NCBI RefSeq assembly: GCF_022701255.1
Contig: NZ_CP031705.1
Coordinates: forward strand, 1,377,501-1,441,500
Origin: Microcoleus vaginatus HSN003
GTDB lineage: Bacteria > Cyanobacteriota > Cyanobacteriia > Cyanobacteriales > Microcoleaceae
Direction: 5' to 3'
DNA: 64,000 nt
Shown here: piece by piece, positions 44,811 to 53,844 of the stretch
Layout: each line of letters begins with the position of its first letter
How positions within the stretch are numbered: position 1 is the stretch's first letter
The notes under the pieces: generated by a model
What the model saw: the letters and a program-made list of their open reading frames with translations, nothing else
Told to the model about the DNA's origin: nothing
Database searches by the model: none
Made by a program: the position numbers and the translations under genes

Positions 44811-47354
44811 ATGCGTGCAGTGCTGATGGCTGGGGGGTCGGGAACGAGGCTCAGACCCCTGACGTGCGATTTGCCCAAACCGATGGTGGCGATTCTTAAT
44901 CGCCCGATCGCAGAACACATTATTAATTTGCTAAAAAGGCATCAGATCACGGAAATTATTGCAACGCTGCACTACCTTCCCGATGTCATGCGCGAATATT
45001 TTACTGACGGGTCAGAGTTTGGCGTTCAAATGACTTACGCTGTGGAGGAAGACCAACCGCTGGGTACGGCTGGTTGCGTGAAAAATATTGCTGAATTGCT
45101 CGATCAAACTTTTCTGGTGATCAGCGGCGACAGCATCACAGATTTCGACTTAACAGCAGCGATCAAATTTCACCGCAGCAAGCAATCCAAAGCCACGTTA
45201 ATTTTAACTCGCGTTCCCAACCCGATGGAATTCGGGGTCGTGATTACCGAGGAAAATTACCGCATCAGCCGCTTTCTGGAAAAGCCTTCTAGCAGCGAAA
45301 TTTTCTCCGATACTATCAATACCGGCATTTATATTTTAGAACCGGAAGTCTTGGATTACCTGCCGCTAAATCAGGAGTGCGACTTCTCGAAAGACTTGTT
45401 TCCCATGCTGCTGGAAAAAAACGAGCCGATGTACGGCTACATCGCCGAGGGTTACTGGTGCGATGTCGGCCAGTTGGATGTTTACCGGGAAGCTCAGTAC
45501 GACGCGCTGCGGGGAAAGGTCAAACTGGATTTGAGCTACTACAACGAAGTTCGATCGGGACTTTGGGTAGGTCAGAATACTTTTATTGACGATAGTGCGA
45601 TCGTCGAAGTACCGGCGATGATCGGCAACAATTGTCGGATTGGAGCCCGAGTTAAAATCGATGCCGGTACAGTGATCGGAGATAACGTGACTGTCGGGGC
45701 GGACGCCAACCTCAAACGTCCCATCGTCTGGAACGGAGCAATTGTCGGTGAAGACGCTCATCTTAGGGCCTGCGTGATTTGCCGGAGCACCCGCGTAGAC
45801 AGGCGCGCTCACGTCCTCGAAGGTGCTGTCGTCGGTTCGATGTCCATCGTGGGAGAAGAAGCACAAGTGGGGCCAAGCGTGCGTGTCTGGCCGAGCAAAA
45901 ATATTGAATCCGGCGCTCTGTTAAATCAAAATTTAATTTGGGGAGAACAAGCTAAGCGGAATTTGTTCGGTCAGCGCGGCGTTCAAGGACTGGCAAATGT
46001 GGATATTACCCCGGAATTTGCGGTGAAATTGGGCGCGGCTTACGGCTCCACTTTGAAACCTGGGACTTCGGTATCGGTTTCTCGTGACCAGCGGAGCATT
46101 TCGCGGATGGTTTCGAGGTCTTTGATTGCGGGTTTGATGTCGGTGGGAATTAATGTGCTCAATTTGGAATCGACGGCAATTCCGATCGCGCGCACGGTTT
46201 CGTCTACCGTGTCGATTGCTGGCGGCATTCACGTTCGCATTTCACCCGATCGCTCCGACCACATTTTAATTGAATTCTTCGATATCAAAGGCATCAATAT
46301 TACTAAAGGAGCTGAGAAAAAAATTGAGGGGGCTTATTTTAAGGAAGATTTGCGGCGAGCTCTAATTCCCGAAATTGGAGAAATGACGTACTTTAACCAA
46401 GCTCTCGAAGTTTACAACCGCATTTTTGAGCGGCAGATGAATGTTGAGGCAATACGCTACAGCAATACTAAGGTGGTAATCGATTACGTTTACGCGGTTT
46501 CTGGAGCAATTTTGCCCCAAATGCTTGCCAAGTTCGGCTGCGATGCGGTGGTGCTCAATGCTAGTCTCAAGCAGACTTCTCTAAGCAACGGGGAACGGGA
46601 ATATTTGCTTGACCAACTCGGCCGGGTGGTGAAAGCACTCAGCGCTAATTTTGGAGTGCAGGTATCGGCGAACGGCGAACAGCTCATTTTGGTAGATGAG
46701 TCTGGGATAGCGATTCGTGGGGAAATGCTGACGGCGTTGATGGTAAATTTGATGCTGACTTCTCATCCCAAAGGTACAGTAGTAGTGCCGGTTCATGCGT
46801 CTTCTGCGGTGGAGGCGATCGCCCGACGCTATCAAAGCAAGGTAATCCGCACGAAGGCGAACCCAACTGCTTTGATGGAAGCCGCTAACAGGAACCCGAA
46901 TGTGGTTTTGGGCGGCAGCGGCCTTATGGGTTTTATTTTCCCGCAGTTGCATCCCGGATTTGACGGAATGTTCTGCATTGCTAAAGTGATAGAAATGATG
47001 ACGATTCAGGAGCGATCGCTCGGACAGATCAAGGCGGAACTTCCCCGCATCACCCACCGCAGTTACAGCGTCCGCTGTCCTTGGACTATCAAGGGTTCGC
47101 TGATGCGACATTTAGTAGAAACTCATTCGCCCGATCGTTTAGAATTATTAGATGGAGTGAAGATTTTTAACTACAGCGACGACAATTGGGTATTAGTTTT
47201 ACCCGATGCTAGTGAACCGACGGTTCATATCTTCGCCAACAGTGAGGATCGAGATTGGGTATCTGAAACTTTGAAGGAGTACCGTGCCCTCGTTCACGAT
47301 TTTGTCAGTCAAGCCGAGGCGGCGGTTCTCCAAGATAAATTTGGTAACGTGTAA
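44811..47354 (+). CDS. mannose-1-phosphate guanylyltransferase fused to degenerate phosphomannomutase domain
   Basis: An 847-aa three-part protein. Residues 1-235 are a nucleotidyltransferase with LMAGGSGTRLRPLT and PKPM, which would make GDP-mannose (or another NDP-sugar). About 245-385 is a left-handed beta-helix of hexapeptide repeats. The rest is a phosphoglucomutase/phosphomannomutase-like domain (GTSVSVSRDQRSISRM). That half lacks the canonical TASHNP phosphoserine loop (here HVRISPDRSDH, about 474) and the DGDxDR metal loop (here LVDESGIAIRG, about 628), so it is probably regulatory or structural. The product feeds polysaccharide synthesis. Confidence 0.85.
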   Translation: MRAVLMAGGSGTRLRPLTCDLPKPMVAILNRPIAEHIINLLKRHQITEIIATLHYLPDVMREYFTDGSEFGVQMTYAVEEDQPLGTAGCVKNIAELLDQTFLVISGDSITDFDLTAAIKFHRSKQSKATLILTRVPNPMEFGVVITEENYRISRFLEKPSSSEIFSDTINTGIYILEPEVLDYLPLNQECDFSKDLFPMLLEKNEPMYGYIAEGYWCDVGQLDVYREAQYDALRGKVKLDLSYYNEVRSGLWVGQNTFIDDSAIVEVPAMIGNNCRIGARVKIDAGTVIGDNVTVGADANLKRPIVWNGAIVGEDAHLRACVICRSTRVDRRAHVLEGAVVGSMSIVGEEAQVGPSVRVWPSKNIESGALLNQNLIWGEQAKRNLFGQRGVQGLANVDITPEFAVKLGAAYGSTLKPGTSVSVSRDQRSISRMVSRSLIAGLMSVGINVLNLESTAIPIARTVSSTVSIAGGIHVRISPDRSDHILIEFFDIKGINITKGAEKKIEGAYFKEDLRRALIPEIGEMTYFNQALEVYNRIFERQMNVEAIRYSNTKVVIDYVYAVSGAILPQMLAKFGCDAVVLNASLKQTSLSNGEREYLLDQLGRVVKALSANFGVQVSANGEQLILVDESGIAIRGEMLTALMVNLMLTSHPKGTVVVPVHASSAVEAIARRYQSKVIRTKANPTALMEAANRNPNVVLGGSGLMGFIFPQLHPGFDGMFCIAKVIEMMTIQERSLGQIKAELPRITHRSYSVRCPWTIKGSLMRHLVETHSPDRLELLDGVKIFNYSDDNWVLVLPDASEPTVHIFANSEDRDWVSETLKEYRALVHDFVSQAEAAVLQDKFGNV

Positions 47355-47546
47355 TCCGTAATCGGTGACAACTAATAGCGAATAGCGCAGAAAAATCAGT
47401 CATCACCTATTACCAATTTGCAATTGGCAATTCCCAAAAGCAAGACGCACAAGTCATCGGTACACGGATAGCTATTTTTTCCTTCTTCCTTCTTCTTTCT
47501 TCCTTCTTCCTTCAACATCCAATTCCCAATTACGCACAGATAACAG

Positions 47547-48104
47547 ATGAATAGCTGCATTTTGATGGCGGAAATAATTCAACAACCGCAACTCCGTTAT
47601 ACTCCTGACAATCAACTTCAAATCGCTGAGATGTTGGTGCAGTTTCCCGGCCCAAAACCCGAAGATCCGCCCGAACATTTGAAAGTGATAGGATGGGGAA
47701 ATTTTGCTCAAGAAATTCACGAGAAATATCACGAGGGCGATCGCGTGATTATTGAGGGGCGGCTGAGCATGAATACGATCGAAAGAGATGGTATTAAAGA
47801 AAAGCGCGCTGAACTGACAGCTCAAAGGATTTACAGTGTCGGCGCCGATGCCATGAGTTCGGCTCCCCCAACTAGAACTGCCCCGGAACCGGCTCAAATT
47901 CGCGACACGGCCCCGGCTAATGTGCCGAGCAATGTAGTGCCTTTAGGCTCGCGGAACCGCAGTTCAAACAGCGCTCCAGGCGGCGCTAACCGCACGTCTA
48001 GTTCGGATTGGAACTCGCATCAATCTTCAAATTCTGAGTCCGATCGATCTTCGAGTTCGCCTAACGAGCCGGAAAATCCCGATTACGATCCGATTCCGTT
48101 TTAA
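47547..48104 (+). CDS. ssb: single-stranded DNA-binding protein
   Basis: A 185-aa SSB. The OB fold spans about residues 1-105 (MNSCILMAEIIQQPQLRYT, EHLKVIGWGNFAQEI, GDRVIIEGRLSMNT). A disordered Ser/Asn-rich linker follows and the C-terminal tip DYDPIPF matches the acidic DxxIPF partner-binding tail. Cyanobacteria often have more than one SSB; this type lacks the usual VNKV start but is a known cyanobacterial form. Confidence 0.88.
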   Translation: MNSCILMAEIIQQPQLRYTPDNQLQIAEMLVQFPGPKPEDPPEHLKVIGWGNFAQEIHEKYHEGDRVIIEGRLSMNTIERDGIKEKRAELTAQRIYSVGADAMSSAPPTRTAPEPAQIRDTAPANVPSNVVPLGSRNRSSNSAPGGANRTSSSDWNSHQSSNSESDRSSSSPNEPENPDYDPIPF

Positions 48105-48105
48105 A

Positions 48106-48176
48106 AATTAGAGTGCGTCACTTTACGAGCGATCGCCAAACTTCGCCGTTTGCTCGAAAGTGACGCACCTTAATTT
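48106..48176. terminator. long hairpin after ssb
   Basis: Arms AGAGTGCGTCACTTT-CGAGC and GCTCG-AAAGTGACGCAC, about 25 bp with small mismatches around a 20-base loop containing GCGATCGC, begin directly after the ssb stop. Likely terminator. Confidence 0.7.
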
Positions 48177-48291
48177 AAGGGCGATTCCCTACGGGATAGC
48201 TTCGCACGCGCGTACTTCAGGAAAAAAAGGGCGATCCTCTTCGAGGGCTGCGCTAACGAATTTGGCTGAACTACGGGCTAAATTGCAAATT

Positions 48292-48636
48292 TTACAGCTT
48301 GATCGTCACAACTTTTTTCTTGCTTTTTTCGTCGCGTAGCACGACTGTATTGTAGGGCGATGTATCCGTCCCCAGCGGAATTGGCATCTTAAAGCTGCCG
48401 CTCTTATGCTTAAGTTCGCCTAAATCAATGCTTTTCGTTATATTGCCATCTGTTGCCAGATAAGCGGTAAGTTCGCCTTTATAATCTTCAATCAAAAAGT
48501 CTCTGAAGAAAACGACTTCCCCAGCCTCGACATCGATAGCAAGGATGACCGTACCGCTAAACGTTGCGCCTTTTTCTTCTTCATCAACCGTCGCCATTTT
48601 AATTTCCGAGGGGTCTTGACCGGACATATCTGGCAT
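48292..48636 (-). CDS. hypothetical protein, DM13-like
   Basis: A 114-aa protein starting MPDMSGQDPSEIKMATVDEE (ATG 48636, RBS GGAGAA 9 bases upstream; a longer ATG start at 48663 overlaps that RBS). The segment FFRDFLIEDYKGELTAYLAT and IDLGELKHKSGSFKMPIPLG with YNTVVLRDEK resembles the DM13 domain, proposed for electron transfer or adhesion. The N-terminal half of a normal DM13 is not obvious. Moderate certainty at best. Confidence 0.55.
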   Translation of the reverse strand: MPDMSGQDPSEIKMATVDEEEKGATFSGTVILAIDVEAGEVVFFRDFLIEDYKGELTAYLATDGNITKSIDLGELKHKSGSFKMPIPLGTDTSPYNTVVLRDEKSKKKVVTIKL

Positions 48637-48804
48637 AAATTTTTTCTCCTGAACTGAGCGCAATAATTAACAAGAATCTTACCTGATGCTAGGGGCGATC
48701 GCAAAACTCTTAGGACGTATTTCTGCATCGGTCTTGCTTCTGTCTGAGGTTAGAGAAGCCCGCGATCGCGAATTATACCACCAATTACTCTCAATTCTTG
48801 AGTC

Positions 48805-48939
48805 ATATCAATTCCGGTTGCACTCCTTATTATTGTTGACTGTTGACTGTTGACTGTTGACGGGCGGGTCGAAAAACTGAATGGTTGAGTGTTAACTGTT
48901 GACTCGATTTTATTATTCCGATGCAACCGGAAACGATAT
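48805..48939. repeat. TGTTGAC minisatellite cassette, 4 units
   Basis: Third well-preserved cassette: ends ATATCAATTCCGGTTGCA and TGCAACCGGAAACGATAT, with four TGTTGAC units at 48834-48861. The surrounding 48664-49198 holds no gene. Confidence 0.93.
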
Positions 48940-49198
48940 CAGTAAGTACAGACCGTTAAAATTTTCTCTTCTATAATACCCCCAAGTCTCGCAAACACCG
49001 CCGCGTTAATTCGATTCGATGTTTAGCATCCTTAGTCTGGAGTTTTTAAGCGATTGGGTGGAGAATTAAGCCTGATGTTTTTGATAATTTAAGAGCGATC
49101 GCACTTTGCTCGATAAAGGGCGATCGCCCTGAAAGATTATTCTTTCCAGTAACGGGTCAACATCCGCATTACTATCACCTGCGATCGGGGGACGCACC

Positions 49199-49888
49199 CT
49201 ACACATTCGATCGCACAATTTCCACTGCAAAAACGCGAGCAAACTCAGCGACAACGAGCGATCGCACTCGATCGACTCCAATCCCCGGAATAAACTGTTC
49301 TAAACTGCCAACAGGTCGATCGGGAATCCCGCAAGGTACAATTTGCCCAAAACCTGCCAGATCCGGGCAAACATTTAAAGCAAAACCGTGCATCGTAATC
49401 CAGCGGCTGACTTTAATGCCGATCGCACCTACCTTGCACCCATCCACCCAAACCCCAGTCATACCGGGAACCCGCGAACCCTTCAACCCCAAAACTTCCA
49501 GCACCCCCAGCAGCACTTCCTCCAACTGTCGCAAATACCAGTGCAAATCAGGCTGGTGGCGCCGCAAATTTAAAATCGGATACCCCACCAATTGACCCGG
49601 ACAATGGTAAGTCACCTCACCACCCCGCTCAACTCGGTGCAATTCCGGCTGAGTTTCGCTGTCAAATTTCAGAAATTCCAACTTCGCGCCCTGTCCCAAA
49701 GTGTACACCGGCGGATGTTCCACCAAAATCAGCACATCTGGCAAATCTGGGTTTTCCCGGCGTTCTTGCACGAGTTTTTGCTGGATTTCCCAAGCTTGGG
49801 AGTAGGGAACAAGTTCCCAATCGAGGAGCAAGCAGGGTTGTGCATTTAGCTGTTGAGGGGTGAGAGGGGAAATCATGCAAAAAATCAA
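49199..49888 (-). CDS. lipB: lipoyl(octanoyl) transferase
   Basis: LipB moves octanoyl from acyl carrier protein to lipoyl-dependent enzymes such as pyruvate dehydrogenase and the glycine cleavage H protein. The 229-aa sequence shows [14 protein letters not shown], the signature [17 protein letters not shown], the catalytic Lys in [12 protein letters not shown] and catalytic Cys in [11 protein letters not shown] (about 183). The start at 49888 gives [14 protein letters not shown]; a start five residues in is possible. Confidence 0.93.
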   Translation of the reverse strand: MIFCMISPLTPQQLNAQPCLLLDWELVPYSQAWEIQQKLVQERRENPDLPDVLILVEHPPVYTLGQGAKLEFLKFDSETQPELHRVERGGEVTYHCPGQLVGYPILNLRRHQPDLHWYLRQLEEVLLGVLEVLGLKGSRVPGMTGVWVDGCKVGAIGIKVSRWITMHGFALNVCPDLAGFGQIVPCGIPDRPVGSLEQFIPGIGVDRVRSLVVAEFARVFAVEIVRSNV

Positions 49889-50027
49889 TAGTGTTTTGAC
49901 GGAATATTGGCGCAGCTTAAATCAAGAATTGTCAACATATAATAAAAGATTTGGAAGATAAGTGTTTTCCAGAATACATAGTGCTACTGTATAAAATATA
50001 CCCAAGTTACAGAAGGGAGGGAGCTCT

Positions 50028-50681
50028 ATGAAGCTTGTTATCCAGGGTAAGAATATAGAAATCACCGATGCGATTCGCGAGTACGTCAATCAAAAGCTTG
50101 AAAAGGCAGTTAGCCATTTTCAAACTTTGACTACTGAAGTGGACATACATCTATCGGTGGCTCGTAACCCCAGGATCAATCCTAAGCAGACTGCTGAGGT
50201 GACAATTTATGCTAACGGCAGCGTGATTCGGGCTGAAGAAAGCACGGAAAGCCTGTATGCTAGCATCGATTTGGTTGCCGACAAGATAGCTCGTCAACTG
50301 CGGAAATTTAAGGAAAAACGCCACGACAACAAGACCCAGAGTAGTGCCAAAACGGTTACTTTAGTTGAGGAACATCCTGTAGTAGCAGATCTGATTGGCG
50401 ATCGAACTCCCGAACTTCCTGCTGAGGTGGTGCGGACTAAGTATTTTGCCATGCCTCCAATGACGGTGCAACAAGCTTTGGAACAATTGCAGATTATCGA
50501 TCACGATTTCTATATGTTCCGTAATGCGGAAACAGACGAAATTAACGTACTCTACGAACGCAAGAGTCACGGTGGTTATGGAGTTATCCAACCCCGCCAC
50601 AGCAACGGTAACGGTAATAGCAAAAATGGCAAAACTGCCGAAAGCGCTACATCGGAAAAATCGAGTGTTGCAAAAAGCTAG
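50028..50681 (+). CDS. hpf: ribosome hibernation promoting factor, long form (LrtA type)
   Basis: This protein binds idle 30S subunits and pairs ribosomes into inactive 100S dimers in the dark or in starvation. In cyanobacteria it is known as LrtA, product of a light-repressed transcript. The 217-aa long form has the N-terminal domain ([35 protein letters not shown]) and the C-terminal dimerisation domain ([39 protein letters not shown]). A Gly/Asn/Ser tail follows. RBS GGGAGGGAG precedes the ATG. Confidence 0.9.
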   Translation: MKLVIQGKNIEITDAIREYVNQKLEKAVSHFQTLTTEVDIHLSVARNPRINPKQTAEVTIYANGSVIRAEESTESLYASIDLVADKIARQLRKFKEKRHDNKTQSSAKTVTLVEEHPVVADLIGDRTPELPAEVVRTKYFAMPPMTVQQALEQLQIIDHDFYMFRNAETDEINVLYERKSHGGYGVIQPRHSNGNGNSKNGKTAESATSEKSSVAKS

Positions 50682-50727
50682 ATAATTGCTGAGTGCTAAT
50701 TGTTAATGGCTGCAAGTCGTTAGCAAA

Positions 50728-50822
50728 AAAGGACTAAAGTGCTTACTACGAACCACGAGTTTTTAGTAAGAACTTTAGTCCTTTCTTGGTTTTTTAAGAT
50801 AATGATTCGTAGTAAGCACTTT
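50728..50822. repeat. GGACTAAAGT hairpin cluster
   Basis: AAAGGACTAAAGTGCTTACT (50728 on) pairs with TAGTAAGAACTTTAGTCC (50764 on); a third half-site ATTCGTAGTAAGCACTTT follows at 50805-50822. Members of this dispersed repeat also lie near 12375, 14413 and 51535-51590. It may terminate the hibernation factor transcript. Confidence 0.65.
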
Positions 50823-50856
50823 GCTGATATTGCCTAGAGAAAATGGATGAACAATT

Positions 50857-51495
50857 ATGCTATTGGAGTTAAGACAATTGAAGATTCAACCGGGTCAGCA
50901 ATTACTGGTTGAGGATGTGAACTGGCAACAATTTGAAAGTATTTTGGCGGAATTAGGAGAACGTCGTGCTTCCCGACTTTCTTATAGTAACGGACGGTTA
51001 GAAATTATGGTTCCTTTGCCAGAACATGAAAAAGCCAAAGAAATTATTGGCGACATGGTAAAAATTTTGTTGGAAGCACGACAAATAGCATTTGAGTCGT
51101 TGGGTTCGACAACGTTAAAAAATGAACGCATGAGTCAGGCTGTCGAACCGGATACCTGTTTTTACATTCAAAATCAAGCAGCGGTTATCGGTAAAAATCG
51201 CCTCGATATGAGTGTTGATCCGCCCCCAGACTTAGCTATAGAAATTGATCTTACCTCTCGCACGCAGTTGGATAATTATCAAATTCTAGGAGTGCCGGAA
51301 CTTTGGCGATACGCAAGGCGAGGGCTACAAATTAACGTCTTGCAAGCCGAACAATATATTGAGTCTGATGTGAGTCCCACTTTCCCCAATATCCCGATTG
51401 TTCAACTGGTGAATCAGTACACTCAACAGAGTCAAGTTGCTGGCAGAACCCCCGCTATTCAAGCTTTTAAAATTTGGGTACGGGAAAATCTCTAG
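50857..51495 (+). CDS. Uma2-family (DUF820) endonuclease-like protein
   Basis: A 212-aa member of a PD-(D/E)xK superfamily group greatly expanded in filamentous cyanobacteria. RLSYSNGRLEIMVPLPEHEK, the acidic residues of EPDTCFYIQN (about 108) and PPPDLAIEIDLTSRT (about 126-140) form the nuclease-like core. Biological role unclear, with links to mobile DNA. The gene is complete. Confidence 0.85.
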   Translation: MLLELRQLKIQPGQQLLVEDVNWQQFESILAELGERRASRLSYSNGRLEIMVPLPEHEKAKEIIGDMVKILLEARQIAFESLGSTTLKNERMSQAVEPDTCFYIQNQAAVIGKNRLDMSVDPPPDLAIEIDLTSRTQLDNYQILGVPELWRYARRGLQINVLQAEQYIESDVSPTFPNIPIVQLVNQYTQQSQVAGRTPAIQAFKIWVRENL

Positions 51496-51600
51496 TCTCC
51501 GAACTTTCTTCCTCACTAAAAACCGCTAGTTCGCAGTCAGGAATTTAGTTTTTTCTTGTTTTTTAGACAAGGAGGACTTTCGTCCTCACTACAAACAATA

Positions 51601-51722
51601 GACCTCTTGCAAAAATCCTTTTCATTAATTGATGGGACGGGCTCTCCGGCCCATCCCACAAGAAAAAATAACTCTTGTGGGATGGGCCGGAGAGCCCGTC
51701 CTAATTATTTTTGCAAGAGGTC
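51601..51722. mobile_element. 122-bp MITE-like palindrome with TA duplication
   Basis: Ends GACCTCTTGCAAAAA and TTTTTGCAAGAGGTC, flanked by TA on both sides (51599-51600, 51723-51724). Inside, GACGGGCTCTCCGGCC-type arms form a second long inverted repeat. No coding capacity; probably mobilised by a transposase elsewhere. Confidence 0.88.
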
Positions 51723-51744
51723 TAATATATTTAAGCAAATCCCT

Positions 51745-52203
51745 CTAACTTTTGATGGTTTCTAAAGTTTTGAGTGATTGTGCAACGTGTGCTTTGAAGT
51801 CTAACATCGAGTCAAAAATATGCTTGACAACGCCTTCTTTGTCAATGACATAAGTTACTCTACCGGGCATAATCCACAGTGTAGCTGGAACTCCATATAA
51901 TTGCCGAACTTTGTTGCCAGTATCGCTCAGCAGTGTAAAGGGTAGCTGATATTTGGTGGCAAATTGCTGGTGCGCTTGTTGGGTATCTCCGCTAATTCCT
52001 ATGACTTCTGCACCTGCATCTTTGAAGACTTCGTAACTATCTCGAAAAGCGCAAGCTTGAGTGGTGCATCCGGGTGTGTCGTCTTTGGGGTAAAAGTAGA
52101 CTATGACGTTTTTTTTACCTTTAAAATCTTTGAGGCTGACTGATGTGCCAGTTTGAGAGGGTAAGGTAAAATCGGGTGCGGTGTCTCCTACTTTGACTGT
52201 CAT
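51745..52203 (-). CDS. peroxiredoxin Q / bacterioferritin comigratory protein
   Basis: A 152-aa thiol peroxidase that reduces peroxides with thioredoxin. The peroxidatic Cys46 and resolving Cys51 are in TPGCTTQACAFRD, the CxxxxC spacing of the PrxQ/Bcp group. The N-terminal KVGDTAPDFTLPSQTG and VIVYFYPKDDT are typical. No transit or signal peptide. Start MTVKVGDTAP at 52203. Confidence 0.92.
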   Translation of the reverse strand: MTVKVGDTAPDFTLPSQTGTSVSLKDFKGKKNVIVYFYPKDDTPGCTTQACAFRDSYEVFKDAGAEVIGISGDTQQAHQQFATKYQLPFTLLSDTGNKVRQLYGVPATLWIMPGRVTYVIDKEGVVKHIFDSMLDFKAHVAQSLKTLETIKS

Positions 52204-52309
52204 GTTTTTTTAACTGAGTAGCTCTGTTTGGGTGAAAATTTAACTTTTGTTATTGTACAGTTTTTTTGAGCAATTGTTCGCAGGTGCGATCGCCCGGTTC
52301 GGTATCATC

Positions 52310-52431
52310 TGAGATGTTGCACCATTCTCAAGAACAGCTTTCCGGCCTGTTCCACAATAAAATTCATCTCTTGTGGAACAGGCCGGAAAGCCTGTTCCTA
52401 AACAAGTAATTGACAATGGTGCAACATCTCA
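52310..52431. mobile_element. MITE copy 1, 8-bp target duplication
   Basis: A 122-bp palindromic element with inverted repeats beginning TGAGATGTTGCACC and ending with its near complement (CATCTCA). It is flanked by GTATCATC (52302-52309, 52432-52439). The core contains TTGTGGAACAGGCCGG-type arms. Confidence 0.9.
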
Positions 52432-52621
52432 GTATCATCCCATTATTGCTTTCTGGCACTCCTAAAAAAAACCTTTTTACCAAATCTGGATGCAGCCGAC
52501 GATTCGCAGTTACGGGTATTAATTGAAGAGGCTTTTTTGAACCGCACATCCACGGGGATTAACGAAGATTCTGATTAACAAGGGGAGGGTCGGCGCTGAA
52601 GCGTTACCACAAAGTTAATTG

Positions 52622-53518
52622 TTATCGGCCTTTAGTTAAATTTTTTAATTCCCGCCATATTGGAGGAATTTGACCAGAGTGTGTGCGGGGCTGGGTGAGG
52701 ATTCCTTGAGTGGGACTGAACAGCAATGATAGCACAAACAATCCCGATGCAACTAAAACTATTGCGGGGCCGGATGGTAAGTTATAAAAGTAGCTGAGAT
52801 ACATTCCGCTAATGCTGGAAATAACTCCGATTATTGCGCCTAAAATCATTACTTGATGCAGACGAGTGACTAGGAGATAGGCGGTACTTGCAGGTGTAAT
52901 TAATAGGGACAAGACTAGCACTACGCCAACGGCTTTGAGGCTGGCAACTATTGTGAGGGCGATGAGTACCATCAGTCCGAAGTTGAGCAGGTTTACTGGC
53001 AAACCTGTGGCTTGCGCTCCTAATGGATCGAATGTGTAAAATAGCAGTTCTTTGTAAAAGAATACTACAACTAATAAGACTACGGCGACTATGACGGCTG
53101 TGTCGATCGCATCTTCGACAGTAACCCCCAGGATGTTGCCGAAAAGAAAGTGGTTGAGGTCGATTTTGTTGTCTTTTTGGACGATCGTAATTAAGGTGAT
53201 GCCGAGGGCGAAAAAGGCTGAAAATACGATGCCCATTGCGGCGTCTTCTTTGATTGTCGATCGAGCTTTGATCCAAGCTATGATTACTGTACTCAAAACT
53301 CCGGCAATGAAGGCGCCGAGAAAGATGTTTGCTCCGAGGATAAATGCGATCGCCAATCCGGGCAAAACCGAGTGGCTGATGGCGTCTCCGAGCAAGGCCA
53401 GCCGCTGTACCATTAGGTAGCTGCCGACGATCGCGCAGACGATGCCGACGAGAATGGCAATTATGAGCGATCGCTGCATGAATCCATACTGCAACGGCTC
53501 AATTAAGGTTTGTAGCAT
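52622..53518 (-). CDS. metal ABC transporter permease (Mn/Zn type)
   Basis: A 298-aa ABC-3 family permease with about eight to nine transmembrane helices (IIAILVGIVCAIVGSYLMVQ, LNFGLMVLIALTIVASLKAV, VVLVLSLLITPASTAYLL). Together with the ATPase upstream and the divergent binding protein it would form an importer for manganese or zinc. It starts with MLQTLIEPLQYGFMQ. A MITE copy separates it from the ATPase gene (326-bp gap), which is unusual for such an operon and may uncouple expression. mntB would fit if the substrate is Mn. Confidence 0.88.
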   Translation of the reverse strand: MLQTLIEPLQYGFMQRSLIIAILVGIVCAIVGSYLMVQRLALLGDAISHSVLPGLAIAFILGANIFLGAFIAGVLSTVIIAWIKARSTIKEDAAMGIVFSAFFALGITLITIVQKDNKIDLNHFLFGNILGVTVEDAIDTAVIVAVVLLVVVFFYKELLFYTFDPLGAQATGLPVNLLNFGLMVLIALTIVASLKAVGVVLVLSLLITPASTAYLLVTRLHQVMILGAIIGVISSISGMYLSYFYNLPSGPAIVLVASGLFVLSLLFSPTQGILTQPRTHSGQIPPIWRELKNLTKGR

Positions 53519-53576
53519 AAAATTATAAAATCACAGTTAACTAATGACTAACAATCAAAGTAACCCGGTTTGATCT

Positions 53577-53753
53577 GAGATGTTGCACCATTCTCAATAA
53601 GCCTTTTATGAACAGGCAAGATGCCTGTTCCACAAGAAAATTCACTCTTTGTGGAACAGGCATCTTGCCTGTTCTTGAGGCCTGTCCCACAAGAAAATTC
53701 ACTGTTTGTGGAACAGGCATCTTGCCTGTTCTTGAGAATGGTGCAAGATGTGA
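53577..53753. mobile_element. MITE copy 2 with internal duplication
   Basis: A 177-bp relative of copy 1: left end TGAGATGTTGCACCATTC, right end GAATGGTGCAAGATGTGA, flanked by GTTTGATC on both sides (53569-53576, 53754-53761). The core hairpin (TTTGTGGAACAGGCATC-TTGCCTGTTC) is present twice. It lies between the ATPase and permease genes of one operon. Confidence 0.9.
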
Positions 53754-53844
53754 GTTTGATCCGAGATTTATCGTTGCCCAATTCAAGATTATCAAAGCAA
53801 CCGGGTTCATAAGCGTAATTCATAAATTAATGACTGTTGGCTAA

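Noticed and set aside
53577-53753. repeat-spacer pattern suggesting CRISPR between transporter genes
   Set aside because: It is a palindromic MITE with an internal duplication and an 8-bp target duplication; there is no regular repeat-spacer series or cas gene.
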